37,925 bases of DNA from NCBI GenBank assembly GCA_005880175.1, contig VBJR01000216.1, positions 5,899 through 43,823 of the forward strand. The letters run 5' to 3'. Made by a program: the position numbers and the translations under genes. Below, in pieces: positions 15,188-23,399 of this stretch. Every line of letters starts with the position of its first letter. The stretch's first letter is position 1. The notes below the pieces were generated by a model that was not told the DNA's origin, searched no databases, and was given only the letters and a program-made list of their open reading frames with translations. The stretch comes from Chloroflexota bacterium. GTDB lineage: Bacteria > Chloroflexota > Dormibacteria > Dormibacterales > Dormibacteraceae.

Positions 15188-15847
15188 TCAGCGGACCAGG
15201 TCGAGGACCCGGGCCAGGCCGCGCGGGGTGCGCGGGGGAACGGGCGGGAGCAGCAGCACCGTCATGCCGGTCAGCACGGCCGCGCCGTCGGCCAGGTGGC
15301 TGTCGCCGACCATCAGCGCCGCCGCGGGCGCCACGCGCAGGTCCCCACAGACCGCCTGGAACAGCGCCGGGTCCGGCTTCTCGCGGCCGTGCCGGAACGA
15401 CTCGACGTAGGCCTCGACGTACGGCGCCAGGCCGTGGCGCTCGAAGAGGGGGCGCAGGCTCGACGCGATGTTGCTCAGCACCCCCACCCGCACGCCCCGG
15501 TCGCACAGGGCGCGCAGGACGCCCAGCGCGTCCGGGTAGGGCTCCCAGGCGTCGGCGTGGATCACGTTGTCGTAGAGGTGCTCGGCGATCCCCGGCGCGT
15601 ACGGCTCCAGGCGGCCGAGCAGGTCGAGCCAGGCGCCGCGGTGGAGCTCCGCCGACCGGTCGCGGCCCTTGGCCAGCTCCTCGGCCGTCTTGGAGGCGAT
15701 CCAGAGCTCGTCCCACAGGCGCTGGGCGCGGTCCCGGTCCAGGCCGGCCTCGACCAGCGCCTCCGCCCCGTTCGGGCTGTGGAACAGCGTATCCCCGAAG
15801 TCGAAGACCACCGCCGAGAAGCGCGGCGGACCCGGCGGCGAGGACAT
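15188..15847 (-). CDS. HAD-superfamily hydrolase
   Basis: 219 residues from ATG 15847. Motif I is VFDFGDTL (nucleophile D16; the second Asp position is Gly, as in many FDxGDTL-type members), motif II is VGVLSNI, the lysine is in REKPDP and motif III is ALMVGDS. A helical cap lies between motif I and motif II (about 30-105), as in class I enzymes related to phosphoglycolate and haloacid hydrolases. The substrate cannot be told. It sits between DUF1028 and IF-1 on the same strand, 37 bases after DUF1028, and is probably co-transcribed with it. Confidence 0.88.
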   Translation of the reverse strand: MSSPPGPPRFSAVVFDFGDTLFHSPNGAEALVEAGLDRDRAQRLWDELWIASKTAEELAKGRDRSAELHRGAWLDLLGRLEPYAPGIAEHLYDNVIHADAWEPYPDALGVLRALCDRGVRVGVLSNIASSLRPLFERHGLAPYVEAYVESFRHGREKPDPALFQAVCGDLRVAPAAALMVGDSHLADGAAVLTGMTVLLLPPVPPRTPRGLARVLDLVR

Positions 15848-15884
15848 CGCCGTCCAGGGTAGCGTGCCCGGGGTCCGCGGCGGC

Positions 15885-16760
15885 TCAGGTGGCGGGGGCG
15901 CGGAGCCTCGACTGCAGCTCGGCCAGGGCCTCGGCGGTCAGGCGGCCGGCCGGCACCAGGCGGGGCAGCGCCTGCTCCCAGCGCGGCTCGACCGCGATGG
16001 CCGACCGGAGCAGGGCCAGCGCCTCGTCCCACTCCCCCTCCTGGGCCAGCGCCTGGGCGGCGAAGACGCGGAGCTGCACGATCTCGGGCGCGAGCTCCAG
16101 GGCCCGCCGGTGGGCGGCGGCGCCGCCGGCGGCCGCCGCCTGGTACGCGCGGCGGTACCGGAGCAGGCGCCGCAGCTCGGCCAGCGGGTCGGCGTGGTCC
16201 TCGACGCGGAGGTCGATCAGGCGGTCCTCCCAGACCCGGCCCGTGGGGCTGCCGCTCAGGACCACCATCGCCGCCGACTGCCGGCCCCGGATGTCGCCGC
16301 CCTCGCCCTCCGCCGCGTCCAGCGCCGCGAGCATGCGCTCGGCCAGCGGCCCCTCGGCGGTCTCGAACGCGGCCGCCATCGCGCCCCACACGGTGTCGCG
16401 CTCCATCAGGTTGGCCTGCACGCTGTAGCCCTCGCCGGTCCGGTGCCCGGCCTCCGCGATGCAGCGGGGGCCGGTATGGGCGGCGACGGCGCCGGTGGCG
16501 TCCACCATCGCGCACTGGCGGGCGTCGCGCAGGGGATCGCCGGCCAGGACGGCGTCGAGCGCCTGCCCGGCGCTGGAGCCGAGGCGCATCAGCTCGACCC
16601 CGGCGGGCCCGAATGCGACGTTCACCATGGACTGGGTGGCCACGACGCCGACCCCGGCCTGGCCCCAGGGCACCACCGGCCCCACCTGGTAGTAGCAGGA
16701 CTGGACCGCCACCCCCAGCTCGCCCGTCTCCGGATCACGCGCCACGATCGAGTACGTCAT
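15885..16760 (-). CDS. DUF1028 protein (Ntn-hydrolase-like) with helical C-terminal part
   Basis: 291 residues from ATG 16760. The N-terminal 205 residues match DUF1028: MTYSIVARDPETGELGVAV at the start, GVGVVATQSMVNVAFGPAG, then YSVQANLM and GGDIRGRQSAAMVV. The family has an N-terminal nucleophile hydrolase-like fold of unsettled activity. The C-terminal 85 residues are helical and TPR-like (HRRALELAPEIVQLRVFAAQAL, WDEALALLRSAI). A good promoter (TTGACG-17-TATCCT) lies about 45 bases upstream. It is the first gene of a probable DUF1028-HAD-IF-1 transcript. A possible 25-residue upstream extension has no family support. Confidence 0.88.
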   Translation of the reverse strand: MTYSIVARDPETGELGVAVQSCYYQVGPVVPWGQAGVGVVATQSMVNVAFGPAGVELMRLGSSAGQALDAVLAGDPLRDARQCAMVDATGAVAAHTGPRCIAEAGHRTGEGYSVQANLMERDTVWGAMAAAFETAEGPLAERMLAALDAAEGEGGDIRGRQSAAMVVLSGSPTGRVWEDRLIDLRVEDHADPLAELRRLLRYRRAYQAAAAGGAAAHRRALELAPEIVQLRVFAAQALAQEGEWDEALALLRSAIAVEPRWEQALPRLVPAGRLTAEALAELQSRLRAPAT

Positions 16761-16806
16761 GCCCGGATTCTGACGCCCGCCCGCCCTCCCCAGGGGGGCG
16801 GGGCGG

Positions 16807-16835
16807 AGGATAGACGGGCCCGCGGCGGGCGTCAA
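16807..16835 (-). promoter_or_regulatory. Sigma-70-type promoter of the DUF1028 operon
   Basis: On the minus strand TTGACG (16830-16835) and TATCCT (16807-16812) are separated by 17 bases, which is close to consensus and optimal spacing. It should start transcription near 16800, about 40 bases before the ATG. Confidence 0.65.
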
Positions 16836-16872
16836 CCGGTTCTCGACAGGGCTTCTGGGGCGGGTCAGGAGG

Positions 16873-17134
16873 TCAGGGGCGGCGCACCGTCCACGTCACG
16901 CCGGCGTCCGGGCTGGACGCCAGCAGGCGGCCCGAGGCGCCGACCTTCGCGACCAGCCACTGCGCCTGGCCCTTCACGGCCAGGGCCGTCGCGCTGCCGC
17001 CCTCGTCCGGCACGGGGTCGCACGACCAGGTGCTGCCCGAGTCGGAGGACGCGCAGAGCGACGCGGTCCTCAGTCGGTGTCGAGCGGTGATCGATCTGGT
17101 GCAAATCGGGACTTCCCCTGACCGCACGTGCAGC
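16873..17134 (-). pseudogene. Out-of-frame C-terminal blade of the beta-propeller sensor
   Basis: In the frame ending at TGA 16873 the translation contains SLCASSDSGSTWSCDPVPDE and ends LLASSPDAGVTWTVRRP: two further BNR/YCF48-type motifs (SxDxGxTW) that clearly continue the preceding protein. The upstream frame ends at 17070 without them. A one-base change, for example one more base in the GGGG around 17133-17136, would join the frames. This may be a true frameshift or a sequencing error. Confidence 0.65.
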
Positions 17135-18188
17135 TCTCCGGCGTCCAGGTGGCGCCGCCGTCGGCCGTGTGGAACACGACGTATCCGGGCGCGGCGGTCG
17201 TCTGGTACTCGGCGAGCGCGAAGCCGCTCGTCTCGTCGCGGAAGCCGACCTGGCCGCGCACGACCGACCCCGGCTGGCCGCTGGCGACCGGGAACCGCAG
17301 CTGCTGCGCCCACGTGGCGCCGCCGTCGCTCGTGGCGACGACGCCGCCCGGCCCGGCCGCCCAGGCGTGGGTGGACGACACCCACTGGAGCCACGTCACC
17401 GGGTGGATGCCGACGTCGATCGCGCTCAGCGTGGCGCCGCCGTCCAGCGTCTGCACGACGTCGCCCGCGGCCGTCACCGCGTAGCCGACCGTGCTGGTCC
17501 GGAAATCGAGGCGGACCAGGTCGCTGCGCTTCGACAGCCACGTCCAGGCCGCCGTCGAGCGCTCGTAGCTGTAGAGGCCGGCGTTCGTGGACGCCAGCAC
17601 CCGGTCGTTGTCCACCCACTGGAGGTCGAACACGGTGCCCTCGGGGACCCGCAGCGCCGACCAGGTGGTGCCGCCGTCGCCGGTGAGCTCCAGCTGGCCG
17701 CTGCCCGACCAGCCGGCCAGCACCACGAGGTCGCTCAGGGCGGCGACGAGGCCCGGAGGCGGCTGGTTCACGGCATCCGCGGCCACGCCGGGCGGGCCGA
17801 TCGGCGGCTCCGTCGGTGTCGCCGTCGGTATCGCCGGCGACGCCGACGGCTGCGTGGCCACCGTGTCGGTCGGGGTGGCGACCGTCCGGGAGGCCGGCAC
17901 GGTCGCGTGGGGCGCGAACGCCCCGCGCGCGATCAGCAGGGTGGCGACCACCAGCAGCGCCAGCGCGACGGCCGCCGCTCCCGCCAGCCGCCGGCCCGGC
18001 GTGTAGCTCGCCGACTCGGCGCCGACCGCGGCGAAGGCGCGGTCCGCCGCCCCGGCCAGGTACCGGCCCATGGCGTGCGTGCCCGCCTGGTCGGCCACCG
18101 CCGCGAACGCGCGGTCCACCGCGCCCGCGCTGGGGTGCTCGCCGTCGAACGTCGCCCGGAACGCCTGACGCAGCTCGTGTTCGTCCAC
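17070..18188 (-). CDS. Single-pass membrane protein with BNR/YCF48-like beta-propeller, putative anti-sigma or sensor
   Basis: 372 residues from GTG 18188, one base after the sigma factor stop. The cytoplasmic part (1-70) contains a tandem 24-residue duplication (positions about 25-72, both units starting DRAFAAV and ending GRxLAGAA). One membrane helix follows (about 70-90), then a Thr/Pro-rich linker and repeated propeller motifs (TGDGGTTW, TLDGGATL, TSDGGATW, HTADGGATW). Coupling to an ECF sigma gene suggests that the N-terminus holds the sigma factor and the propeller senses an outside signal; no known anti-sigma motif is seen. The natural C-terminus appears to be in another frame (see 16873-17134). 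Confidence 0.75.
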   Translation of the reverse strand: MDEHELRQAFRATFDGEHPSAGAVDRAFAAVADQAGTHAMGRYLAGAADRAFAAVGAESASYTPGRRLAGAAAVALALLVVATLLIARGAFAPHATVPASRTVATPTDTVATQPSASPAIPTATPTEPPIGPPGVAADAVNQPPPGLVAALSDLVVLAGWSGSGQLELTGDGGTTWSALRVPEGTVFDLQWVDNDRVLASTNAGLYSYERSTAAWTWLSKRSDLVRLDFRTSTVGYAVTAAGDVVQTLDGGATLSAIDVGIHPVTWLQWVSSTHAWAAGPGGVVATSDGGATWAQQLRFPVASGQPGSVVRGQVGFRDETSGFALAEYQTTAAPGYVVFHTADGGATWTPESCTCGQGKSRFAPDRSPLDTD

Positions 18189-18189
18189 G

Positions 18190-18729
18190 TCAGTACGCCC
18201 CCTCCGGCGGGTCCCACTCGGCCCGCAGCTTGACCAGCGCCCGGTGCGTGCTGGACTTCACCGCCGACGGCGAGGCGCCGACGACCGCGCCGATGTCCTC
18301 GAACGACATGTCGAGGTAGTAGCGCAGGACGAGCAGGAGACGCGCCCGGCGCGGCAGCCGGCCCAGCGCGGCCTCCAGGTCCAGCCGGTCGGCGGTGCCG
18401 GCGTCGGGGCGCGAGGGGCTGGGCGCCTCCACCTCGGCCACCCGCAGCACCGACCACCACCGCCCGCGGCGCAGGGACCGGCACTGGTTGGCCACGATCG
18501 TCAGGAACCAGGGCCGCACGTCCTCGCCGGTGCGGAACGTGTGCAGCTTGCGCCAGGCGTTCAGGAGCGCCTCCTGGACGGCGTCCTCGGCCAGCGACGC
18601 GTCGGCGAGCATCGCCGCCGCCAGCCGGAACCCGTCGTCGTAGAGCGGCCGGAACAGTCGCTCGAACGCGATCCGGTCGCCTGCCACCGAGCGCTCCAGC
18701 AGTTCCGCATTCGAAGGTGCCGTGACCAT
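18190..18729 (-). CDS. ECF-type RNA polymerase sigma factor
   Basis: 179 residues from ATG 18729. Sigma region 2 (FERLFRPLYDDGFRLAAAML to DVRPWFLTIVANQC) includes DAVQEALLNAW; region 4 (LGRLPRRARLLLVLRYYLDM) continues with SFEDIGAVVGASPSAVKSS. It probably directs RNA polymerase to envelope-stress promoters under control of the membrane protein encoded one base downstream. Upstream lie the Lon-N domain and acyltransferase genes on the same strand. The start was chosen because the usual region-2 helix begins 15 residues later; longer starts have no family support. Confidence 0.93.
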   Translation of the reverse strand: MVTAPSNAELLERSVAGDRIAFERLFRPLYDDGFRLAAAMLADASLAEDAVQEALLNAWRKLHTFRTGEDVRPWFLTIVANQCRSLRRGRWWSVLRVAEVEAPSPSRPDAGTADRLDLEAALGRLPRRARLLLVLRYYLDMSFEDIGAVVGASPSAVKSSTHRALVKLRAEWDPPEGAY

Positions 18730-19379
18730 GCGTCTGCTGTACTTACGCGGACGGGGGGGAGATCGTTTCTGCCCGAGGCGAGCTCGTCCACCAGCACGCG
18801 CTCGGCCAGGTCGGGGTCGCCGGTCTCCAGCAGCTCCTGCCGTCGCGCCGGTTCGATCTGCAGCACCGCGCCGACCAGCCACGCCGCCCGCCGGCCCAGG
18901 TCGGGCGCGAGCTGGGGCGTCACCTCGACGCCGTGCGCGCTGAGGTACCGCTCCAGCAGGACGACGAGCCGCGGCCGTGCCCGGGCCGGCGGGTCGCTCA
19001 TCCACTCGACCCGGCCCGTCAGGTACGGACGGTCGTGCTCGACGGACCGCAGCCGGAACCGCTCCACGCCCCTGGCGAGCACCCAGAAGCGGCCGTCCGA
19101 ATGCGCCTCGACGCGCTCCAGCGTGGCCAGCGTGCCGATCTCGTGCAGGTCCTCGACACGCCCCGTCCCCACCTCGCTGCCACGCCGGATCAGGACCACG
19201 CCGAAGTCAAGCCGCTCGCGCACGAGCAGCCGATACCGCTCCTCGAACACGTGGAGGGGCATCGCGGCGCCGGGGAAGAGCACCGCGTGCAGCGGGAACA
19301 GGGGGATCAGTTCCGGCCTGGAGTCTGCGACGCTCGTAACGCTACCGCGTGGAGGGCCGTCGCGGGTGCGCCGAGGCAC
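18561..19379 (-). CDS. Lon N-terminal substrate-binding domain protein, probably frameshifted at its 3' end
   Basis: The GTG start at 19379 overlaps the acyltransferase gene by 38 bases. Residues 20-210 match stand-alone LON substrate-binding proteins: LIPLFPLHAVLFPGAAMPLH, VFEERYRLL, FGVVLIRRG, VEAHSDGRFWVLARGVERFR and a C-terminal helical part. As written, the frame runs 169 bases into the sigma factor gene, which is unnatural. If the run of seven Cs (18753-18759) had six, the protein would end GRNDLPPSA with TAA at 18743-18745, about 13 bases before the sigma start. The true end is therefore probably 18743. No ATPase or protease domain is attached. Its role is unknown, perhaps binding unfolded protein. 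Confidence 0.8.
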   Translation of the reverse strand: MPRRTRDGPPRGSVTSVADSRPELIPLFPLHAVLFPGAAMPLHVFEERYRLLVRERLDFGVVLIRRGSEVGTGRVEDLHEIGTLATLERVEAHSDGRFWVLARGVERFRLRSVEHDRPYLTGRVEWMSDPPARARPRLVVLLERYLSAHGVEVTPQLAPDLGRRAAWLVGAVLQIEPARRQELLETGDPDLAERVLVDELASGRNDLPPVRVSTADAWSRHLRMRNCWSARWQATGSRSSDCSGRSTTTGSGWRRRCSPTRRWPRTPSRRRS

Positions 19380-20175
19380 GCCAGCGGTCGATCCAGCCGC
19401 CCACGACGCGCGGCTCGTCCGACCCGCGGCCCAGGTCGCGCACGGCGTCCTCCACGCGCCGGGTGAAGGCGCGCGAAGCCTCGCCCGGCAGCCGCTCCAG
19501 CGGCCTCCCGATGCGCACGTCCACCGGCGCCGGCAGGAAGAAGCGGCGGCCCTTGGGCATGACCCGGTGCGTGCCGCGCACGTGCATCGGCACGACCGGG
19601 CTCCGGGTCTCGTTGGCCAGGTGCCCGACGCCGGGCAGGAACTCCCCCATCCGGCCGTCCAGCGACCGCGTGCCCTCGGGGTAGATCAGCAGGTTCCAGC
19701 CCGACTTGAGGAGCTGGCTGGAGCTGTGCAGCACCGCCTGGGCGCCCCCGTGGCGGGCGAACGGGAACGTGTTCAGCCACAGGCTGACGGCCCGGCCCAG
19801 CCAGGGCCGCCCGTAGAAGTAGTCGGCGGCGGCCCCGACCACCGTGCGCTCGCGGGCGCGGTCCGGCAGGGCCGCCAGCAGCAGGACCGTGTCGGCGTGG
19901 CTGACGTGGTTGGACACCAGCAGGACGGGCCGCTCCTGGTCGCGCAGCCAGTCGGCGCCCTCGACGTGGAGGCCGGTCACCGCGCGCGCGAACGGCACCG
20001 CCAGCCCGCGCTGGAGCGCCCAGCGGAGGCTGCGGATCGGCTCCTGCCGGGCCCAGTCCAGGTTCGTCGAGGGTTCGGGGAGGCCGGGGGCGGCGGCGGC
20101 CCAGGTGGCCGGCCGGACGCCGCCCCAGCGCCAGCCGGCGCGGACGGCCCGGACGTCGCGGAGCAGGCCCATCAC
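19342..20175 (-). CDS. plsC: 1-acyl-sn-glycerol-3-phosphate acyltransferase (PlsC family)
   Basis: 277 residues from ATG 20175. The acyltransferase motifs are NHVSHAD (the HX4D catalytic pair), WLNTFPFAR, IYPEGTRS and VVPMHVRGT. It transfers an acyl chain to the sn-2 position of lysophosphatidate, or to a related acceptor, at the membrane. An N-terminal extension of about 70 residues precedes the domain. It is the first gene of a same-strand group with the Lon-N, sigma and sensor genes. The second codon is also ATG, so the start could be one residue later. Acceptor specificity is not shown. Confidence 0.9.
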   Translation of the reverse strand: MMGLLRDVRAVRAGWRWGGVRPATWAAAAPGLPEPSTNLDWARQEPIRSLRWALQRGLAVPFARAVTGLHVEGADWLRDQERPVLLVSNHVSHADTVLLLAALPDRARERTVVGAAADYFYGRPWLGRAVSLWLNTFPFARHGGAQAVLHSSSQLLKSGWNLLIYPEGTRSLDGRMGEFLPGVGHLANETRSPVVPMHVRGTHRVMPKGRRFFLPAPVDVRIGRPLERLPGEASRAFTRRVEDAVRDLGRGSDEPRVVGGWIDRWRASAHPRRPSTR

Positions 20176-20221
20176 CGAGCCCCGGCCACGTCGCCCGACC
20201 CAGGCTGGAAGGACACCAGCG

Positions 20222-20329
20222 TGATCCCGAGCAAGGGCTCCGCCCGAGCGTGTGGGTTGGCCTTCCCCGGAACCGACAGGCGGGGGTGGGGGGGTTCCGG
20301 AAGGGGGGGCCTGCCCCCCCTTGCACTGC
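20222..20329 (-). repeat. GC-hairpin repeat family, copy 2 (inverted)
   Basis: Directly downstream of the LarA-like stop, in the sense of that gene. The 10-bp palindrome AAGGGGGGGC-CT-GCCCCCCCTT (20301-20322) with adjoining TTCCGGAACC, and a GGGC-GGA-GCCC hairpin near 20231-20245, match copies 1 and 3. It is well placed to end transcription of the dehydrogenase-LarA operon. Confidence 0.75.
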
Positions 20330-21907
20330 TCATCTGACGTCGGCCACGAACAGCGGCGGCAGGCGCAGGTGGGTCACGCTCGGGTAGCGGCCGACGGTCT
20401 GCTCGGCCATCTCCAGCGCGTCCTCCAGCGTGGTGGCGCACTTGAAGCCCAGGTGGTGGACGGTCTCGCGCTCGCCGCCGACCACGATCACGTCGCCGAC
20501 GTGCTGCATCGCGTGGGCCGCCCAGTACCAGGCGTAGAACGGGTGGACGCCGTGGTACGCGTGCGAGCGCCGGTACAGCTGCCGGTACCAGGGATCCTCG
20601 GCGAAGCACTTCTCGTACCTGGCCTCGATCTCGGCCGGGTTCAGCGTGTCCGAGAGCACCTCGTCGTAGAAGTCCACGTAGCTCGGGTGCTGGACGGAGT
20701 CGAACTCGTTGCGGCAGGGATGGGACAGGATCACCACCCCGCCCTCGCGCACGACCGGCCGGCCCCGGTACGTGTTGAACAGGTAGCCGAGGCCCATGCA
20801 GACCACCAGCACCGGGTTCATGATCGCGTTCACGTTGTAGGGGCCGAGGTACGGGATGCCGATGGTCACGATGTCGGTCTGGCCCTCGACCTCGACCAGC
20901 ATCTGGCGGTTGACCGTCTCCAGGATCCGGTCGTGGACCGCGTCCACCTGGCCGGCGTGCACGGCGGTCAGGCCGTACGGCGCCCGCATCGAATGGAAGA
21001 CGGCCCGCTTGACGTCCGCCGGGGCCAGGTCCGTCAGCTGCTTCACCGCCAGGAACGCCGCCTGGTCCGCGGGCGTCCAGTCCGTCTCGCGCTTCTGCAT
21101 GAAGTTCGCGATCGCCGGGAAGCTGTGGTTGTTGACGCTGGTCTCGATGTGGAAGCACCGCACCGTGTCCTCGATCAGCTGCCCCTGGCGGATGCAGGAG
21201 TGGTGCAGCGCCGAGTCCGGCGGGTGGAAGTAGGAGCGGGAGTGGAGCAGCGTGTCCACCGTGTGGTGCGCGCGGACGCTGCGGTAGCTGCCCAGGCCGG
21301 TGGCCAGCGACTTGTGGCCGCCGTCCATCGGCACGAACGTCAGGTTGACGTAGACGAGCAGGTCCGACTCGGCCGCCCGCTTGCTGAGCGTGACCTCCTC
21401 CCCCCGCGACGTGGTCCCGATCAGGACGTTGCCCTCAGGGTCCTCCGCGTCGTGGTTGTAGAGGTGATCCGGGTAGAACGTGCTGAAGATCCGGTCGCCG
21501 ACGATGTGCCGGATCTCGTCCTCCGTCATCCGACGATGCAGCGAGTTGGCGGCCACCAGGTGGACGTCCTCGACGCCCGCCTCCGCCGCCATCTCGATCA
21601 CCTCCTCCAGGACGAGCTGGCGCACGTCCGGCTGCGCCATCGGCGGCAGCGGCAGCGACAGGTCGTCGAACGCGATCGTCAGCCGCATGTTCGGCCGCAG
21701 CAGCGCCTTGAGCGGATCGTCCTCGACCGGGTGGGCCAGCGCCCGCCGGATCGCCCGCTCGGGGTGGGCCACCGGCTCGATCGGATCCGGCGCGTACACC
21801 ACGCGGGAGCCGAGCGGCAGCCGCTCGAGCCGGACGCCCTCCCCGTAGTGGAAGAGGACGGGCGGAGTGTTGCGGTCGATCTCGATGACGGCTCCGGGAC
21901 GGCCCAT
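20330..21907 (-). CDS. LarA-family (DUF2088) nickel-pincer racemase/epimerase-like protein
   Basis: 525 residues from ATG 21907, with AGAGGA ten bases upstream. The N-terminal domain has the LarA pattern: AFDDLSLPLPPM (DDxTRPxP-like), DVHLVAANSLHRRMTEDEI (equivalent of the GTHRxMTxxE catalytic histidine segment), NHDAEDPEGNVLIGTTSRGE, then VPMDGGHKSLATGLG, where LarA binds its cofactor lysine. LarA enzymes invert alpha-hydroxy acids with a nickel-pincer cofactor. This protein is about 100 residues longer than lactate racemase, with an extra C-terminal part rich in Tyr, His and Trp (RQLYRRSHAYHGVHPFYAWY). It follows the alcohol dehydrogenase by 25 bases, so both probably act on the same hydroxy acid or sugar acid. 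No larB, larC or larE gene is in the window. Confidence 0.85.
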   Translation of the reverse strand: MGRPGAVIEIDRNTPPVLFHYGEGVRLERLPLGSRVVYAPDPIEPVAHPERAIRRALAHPVEDDPLKALLRPNMRLTIAFDDLSLPLPPMAQPDVRQLVLEEVIEMAAEAGVEDVHLVAANSLHRRMTEDEIRHIVGDRIFSTFYPDHLYNHDAEDPEGNVLIGTTSRGEEVTLSKRAAESDLLVYVNLTFVPMDGGHKSLATGLGSYRSVRAHHTVDTLLHSRSYFHPPDSALHHSCIRQGQLIEDTVRCFHIETSVNNHSFPAIANFMQKRETDWTPADQAAFLAVKQLTDLAPADVKRAVFHSMRAPYGLTAVHAGQVDAVHDRILETVNRQMLVEVEGQTDIVTIGIPYLGPYNVNAIMNPVLVVCMGLGYLFNTYRGRPVVREGGVVILSHPCRNEFDSVQHPSYVDFYDEVLSDTLNPAEIEARYEKCFAEDPWYRQLYRRSHAYHGVHPFYAWYWAAHAMQHVGDVIVVGGERETVHHLGFKCATTLEDALEMAEQTVGRYPSVTHLRLPPLFVADVR

Positions 21908-21932
21908 TCGTGCAGATTCCTCTGTCAGCGTC

Positions 21933-23108
21933 TCAAACTCGCAGGTCTCGCAGGTCGAAGGCGACCTTCACCGCGCTGAGGCGGCCCGCCTCCAGCGCGT
22001 ACGCGATCGCGTCACGATACTCGGACAGGCCGAAGCACGGCCCGGTCAGCCGCTCCAGCTCCATCCCGGCGGCCGCCTCCAGGGCCAGGTCGAACGTGCG
22101 CCGGCCGCCCGGCTCGACCCCGTACGCGTACGCGCCCATCACCGTCAGCTCGCGCTGCCAGATCGGGCCCCAGTCCACCTTCTCCTCGCCCGGCATGCCG
22201 ACCGCGACCACGCGGCCGCCGGCCCGGGTGAACCGGGCCGCCTCGTTCAGGCCGCGCGCCGTGCCGGTGCACTCGAACGTCATGTCGGCGCCACCGAGCA
22301 GGAGCGGCCGGTCCGGCCCGTCCAGCCGGCGCGCCTGCGTGGCGAAGCGGATCCGCTGGAACACCTCGTCGGGGCCGATCACCGCGTCCGCGCCGAGGCG
22401 CCGCGCGTGCTCGCGCTGGGCGGGGTGCTTGGCCACGGCGATCAGGCGCTTCGGCGGGGTGAACTGCCGGACGGCCGCCACGGTCAGCAGGCCGATCGTG
22501 CCCGCGCCCAGCACCACGACGACGTCGTCGGGGCCGGCCGCCCCCCGCAGCGCCGCGTGGATGCAGCAGGCGAACGGCTCCACCAGCACGGCGGCCTGGT
22601 CGGACAGCCCCGCGGGCACCGCATGGAGCTGGCTCTCGTGCGCCACCAGCACCTCGCCCCAGCCGCCGCCGGTGCTCGCGCAGTAGCCGGTCTGGAGGCC
22701 GACGCCGATCGAGCCCTCGGTGACGTTCTCGCAGAGCCCGGGCCGGCCCTCGGCGCAGCGCGGGCACTCGGGCTCGACGCCGCGGACCTGGCAGCCCAGC
22801 GCGGGCTCGACGACGACGCGCGTGCCGTCCTCCAGCTGGCCCACCACCTCGTGCCCGGGCACGAACGGGTAGCTCGTCAGCGGGTCCAGGTACAGCGAGG
22901 CGTGGCCGGTGATCGCGGACGTGTCCGAGCCGCAGATGCCGCTCAGGTTGGGCCGTACGCGGACCCAGGCCCGGCCGGGCAGCTCGGGCTCCTCCACGTC
23001 GCCGAGGTGCAGCATCGACAGCTCGCTCGTCGCGACGTCGGCGCGGCCGCCGGTCGCCCGCACGAACGCGTACGCAGGCACGGAACGGACATACTGCAGA
23101 GCCAGCAT
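21933..23108 (-). CDS. Zinc-dependent medium-chain alcohol dehydrogenase
   Basis: 391 residues from ATG 23108. Catalytic zinc ligands lie in GICGSDTSAITG (Cys) and PGHEVVG (His-Glu). A structural-zinc cysteine cluster lies in GCQVRGVEPECPRCAEGRPG plus the following LC, and the Rossmann fingerprint is VVLGAGTIGLL. GGADMTFECTGT and GGRVVAVGMPG are typical of sorbitol- and threonine-type dehydrogenases. It oxidises a secondary alcohol, probably with NAD; the substrate is not evident. It forms a two-gene operon with the LarA-like gene. Repeat copy 3 abuts its start codon, leaving no room for an ordinary 5' leader, so its promoter must lie in or beyond the repeat. Confidence 0.92.
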   Translation of the reverse strand: MLALQYVRSVPAYAFVRATGGRADVATSELSMLHLGDVEEPELPGRAWVRVRPNLSGICGSDTSAITGHASLYLDPLTSYPFVPGHEVVGQLEDGTRVVVEPALGCQVRGVEPECPRCAEGRPGLCENVTEGSIGVGLQTGYCASTGGGWGEVLVAHESQLHAVPAGLSDQAAVLVEPFACCIHAALRGAAGPDDVVVVLGAGTIGLLTVAAVRQFTPPKRLIAVAKHPAQREHARRLGADAVIGPDEVFQRIRFATQARRLDGPDRPLLLGGADMTFECTGTARGLNEAARFTRAGGRVVAVGMPGEEKVDWGPIWQRELTVMGAYAYGVEPGGRRTFDLALEAAAGMELERLTGPCFGLSEYRDAIAYALEAGRLSAVKVAFDLRDLRV

Positions 23109-23110
23109 CA

Positions 23111-23335
23111 GTGCAAGGGGGGGCGGCCCCCCCCTTCCGGAACCTCCCCTCTGTCCGGGACGTTCGCGGCGCCATCCCACCCCACGAAATCCGCACCCCC
23201 GGGTACCCCCCGCGAAGCGTGGAGGGTGGAGCCCCGCGATTTCGTGGGGACCCCGGGATCGGCGTATCGCTTCGCGACTGCCCGCCACGTCCGGCCAGCT
23301 CGGGAAGACGGGCTCATACGCCCGGCGAAGCCGAG
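23111..23335 (+). repeat. GC-hairpin repeat family, copy 3, with a nested palindrome
   Basis: It begins two bases from the dehydrogenase start with AAGGGGGGG / CCCCCCCTT (23115-23136), TTCCGGAACC and TGTCCGGGACGTT (23152-23164), as in copy 1; CTCGGGAAGACGGGCTCA is at 23299-23316. Compared with copy 1 it has about 83 extra bases between these blocks. The extra part is palindromic: CCCACGAAATC pairs with GATTTCGTGGG (around 23181-23248) and CGCGAAGCG with CGCTTCGCG (23211-23219 and 23268-23276). The remaining 65 bases to the next gene hold nothing recognisable. Confidence 0.75.
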
Positions 23336-23399
23336 TCTCACGGCGACTCGGGTCTCTTCCACGATCCGATTCATCGATTCGTTCTCCATCTGCCCGCAG

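Noticed and set aside
17070..17140. Programmed -1 ribosomal frameshift in the propeller sensor
   Set aside because: No heptameric slippery sequence or downstream pseudoknot is evident; an indel is more likely.
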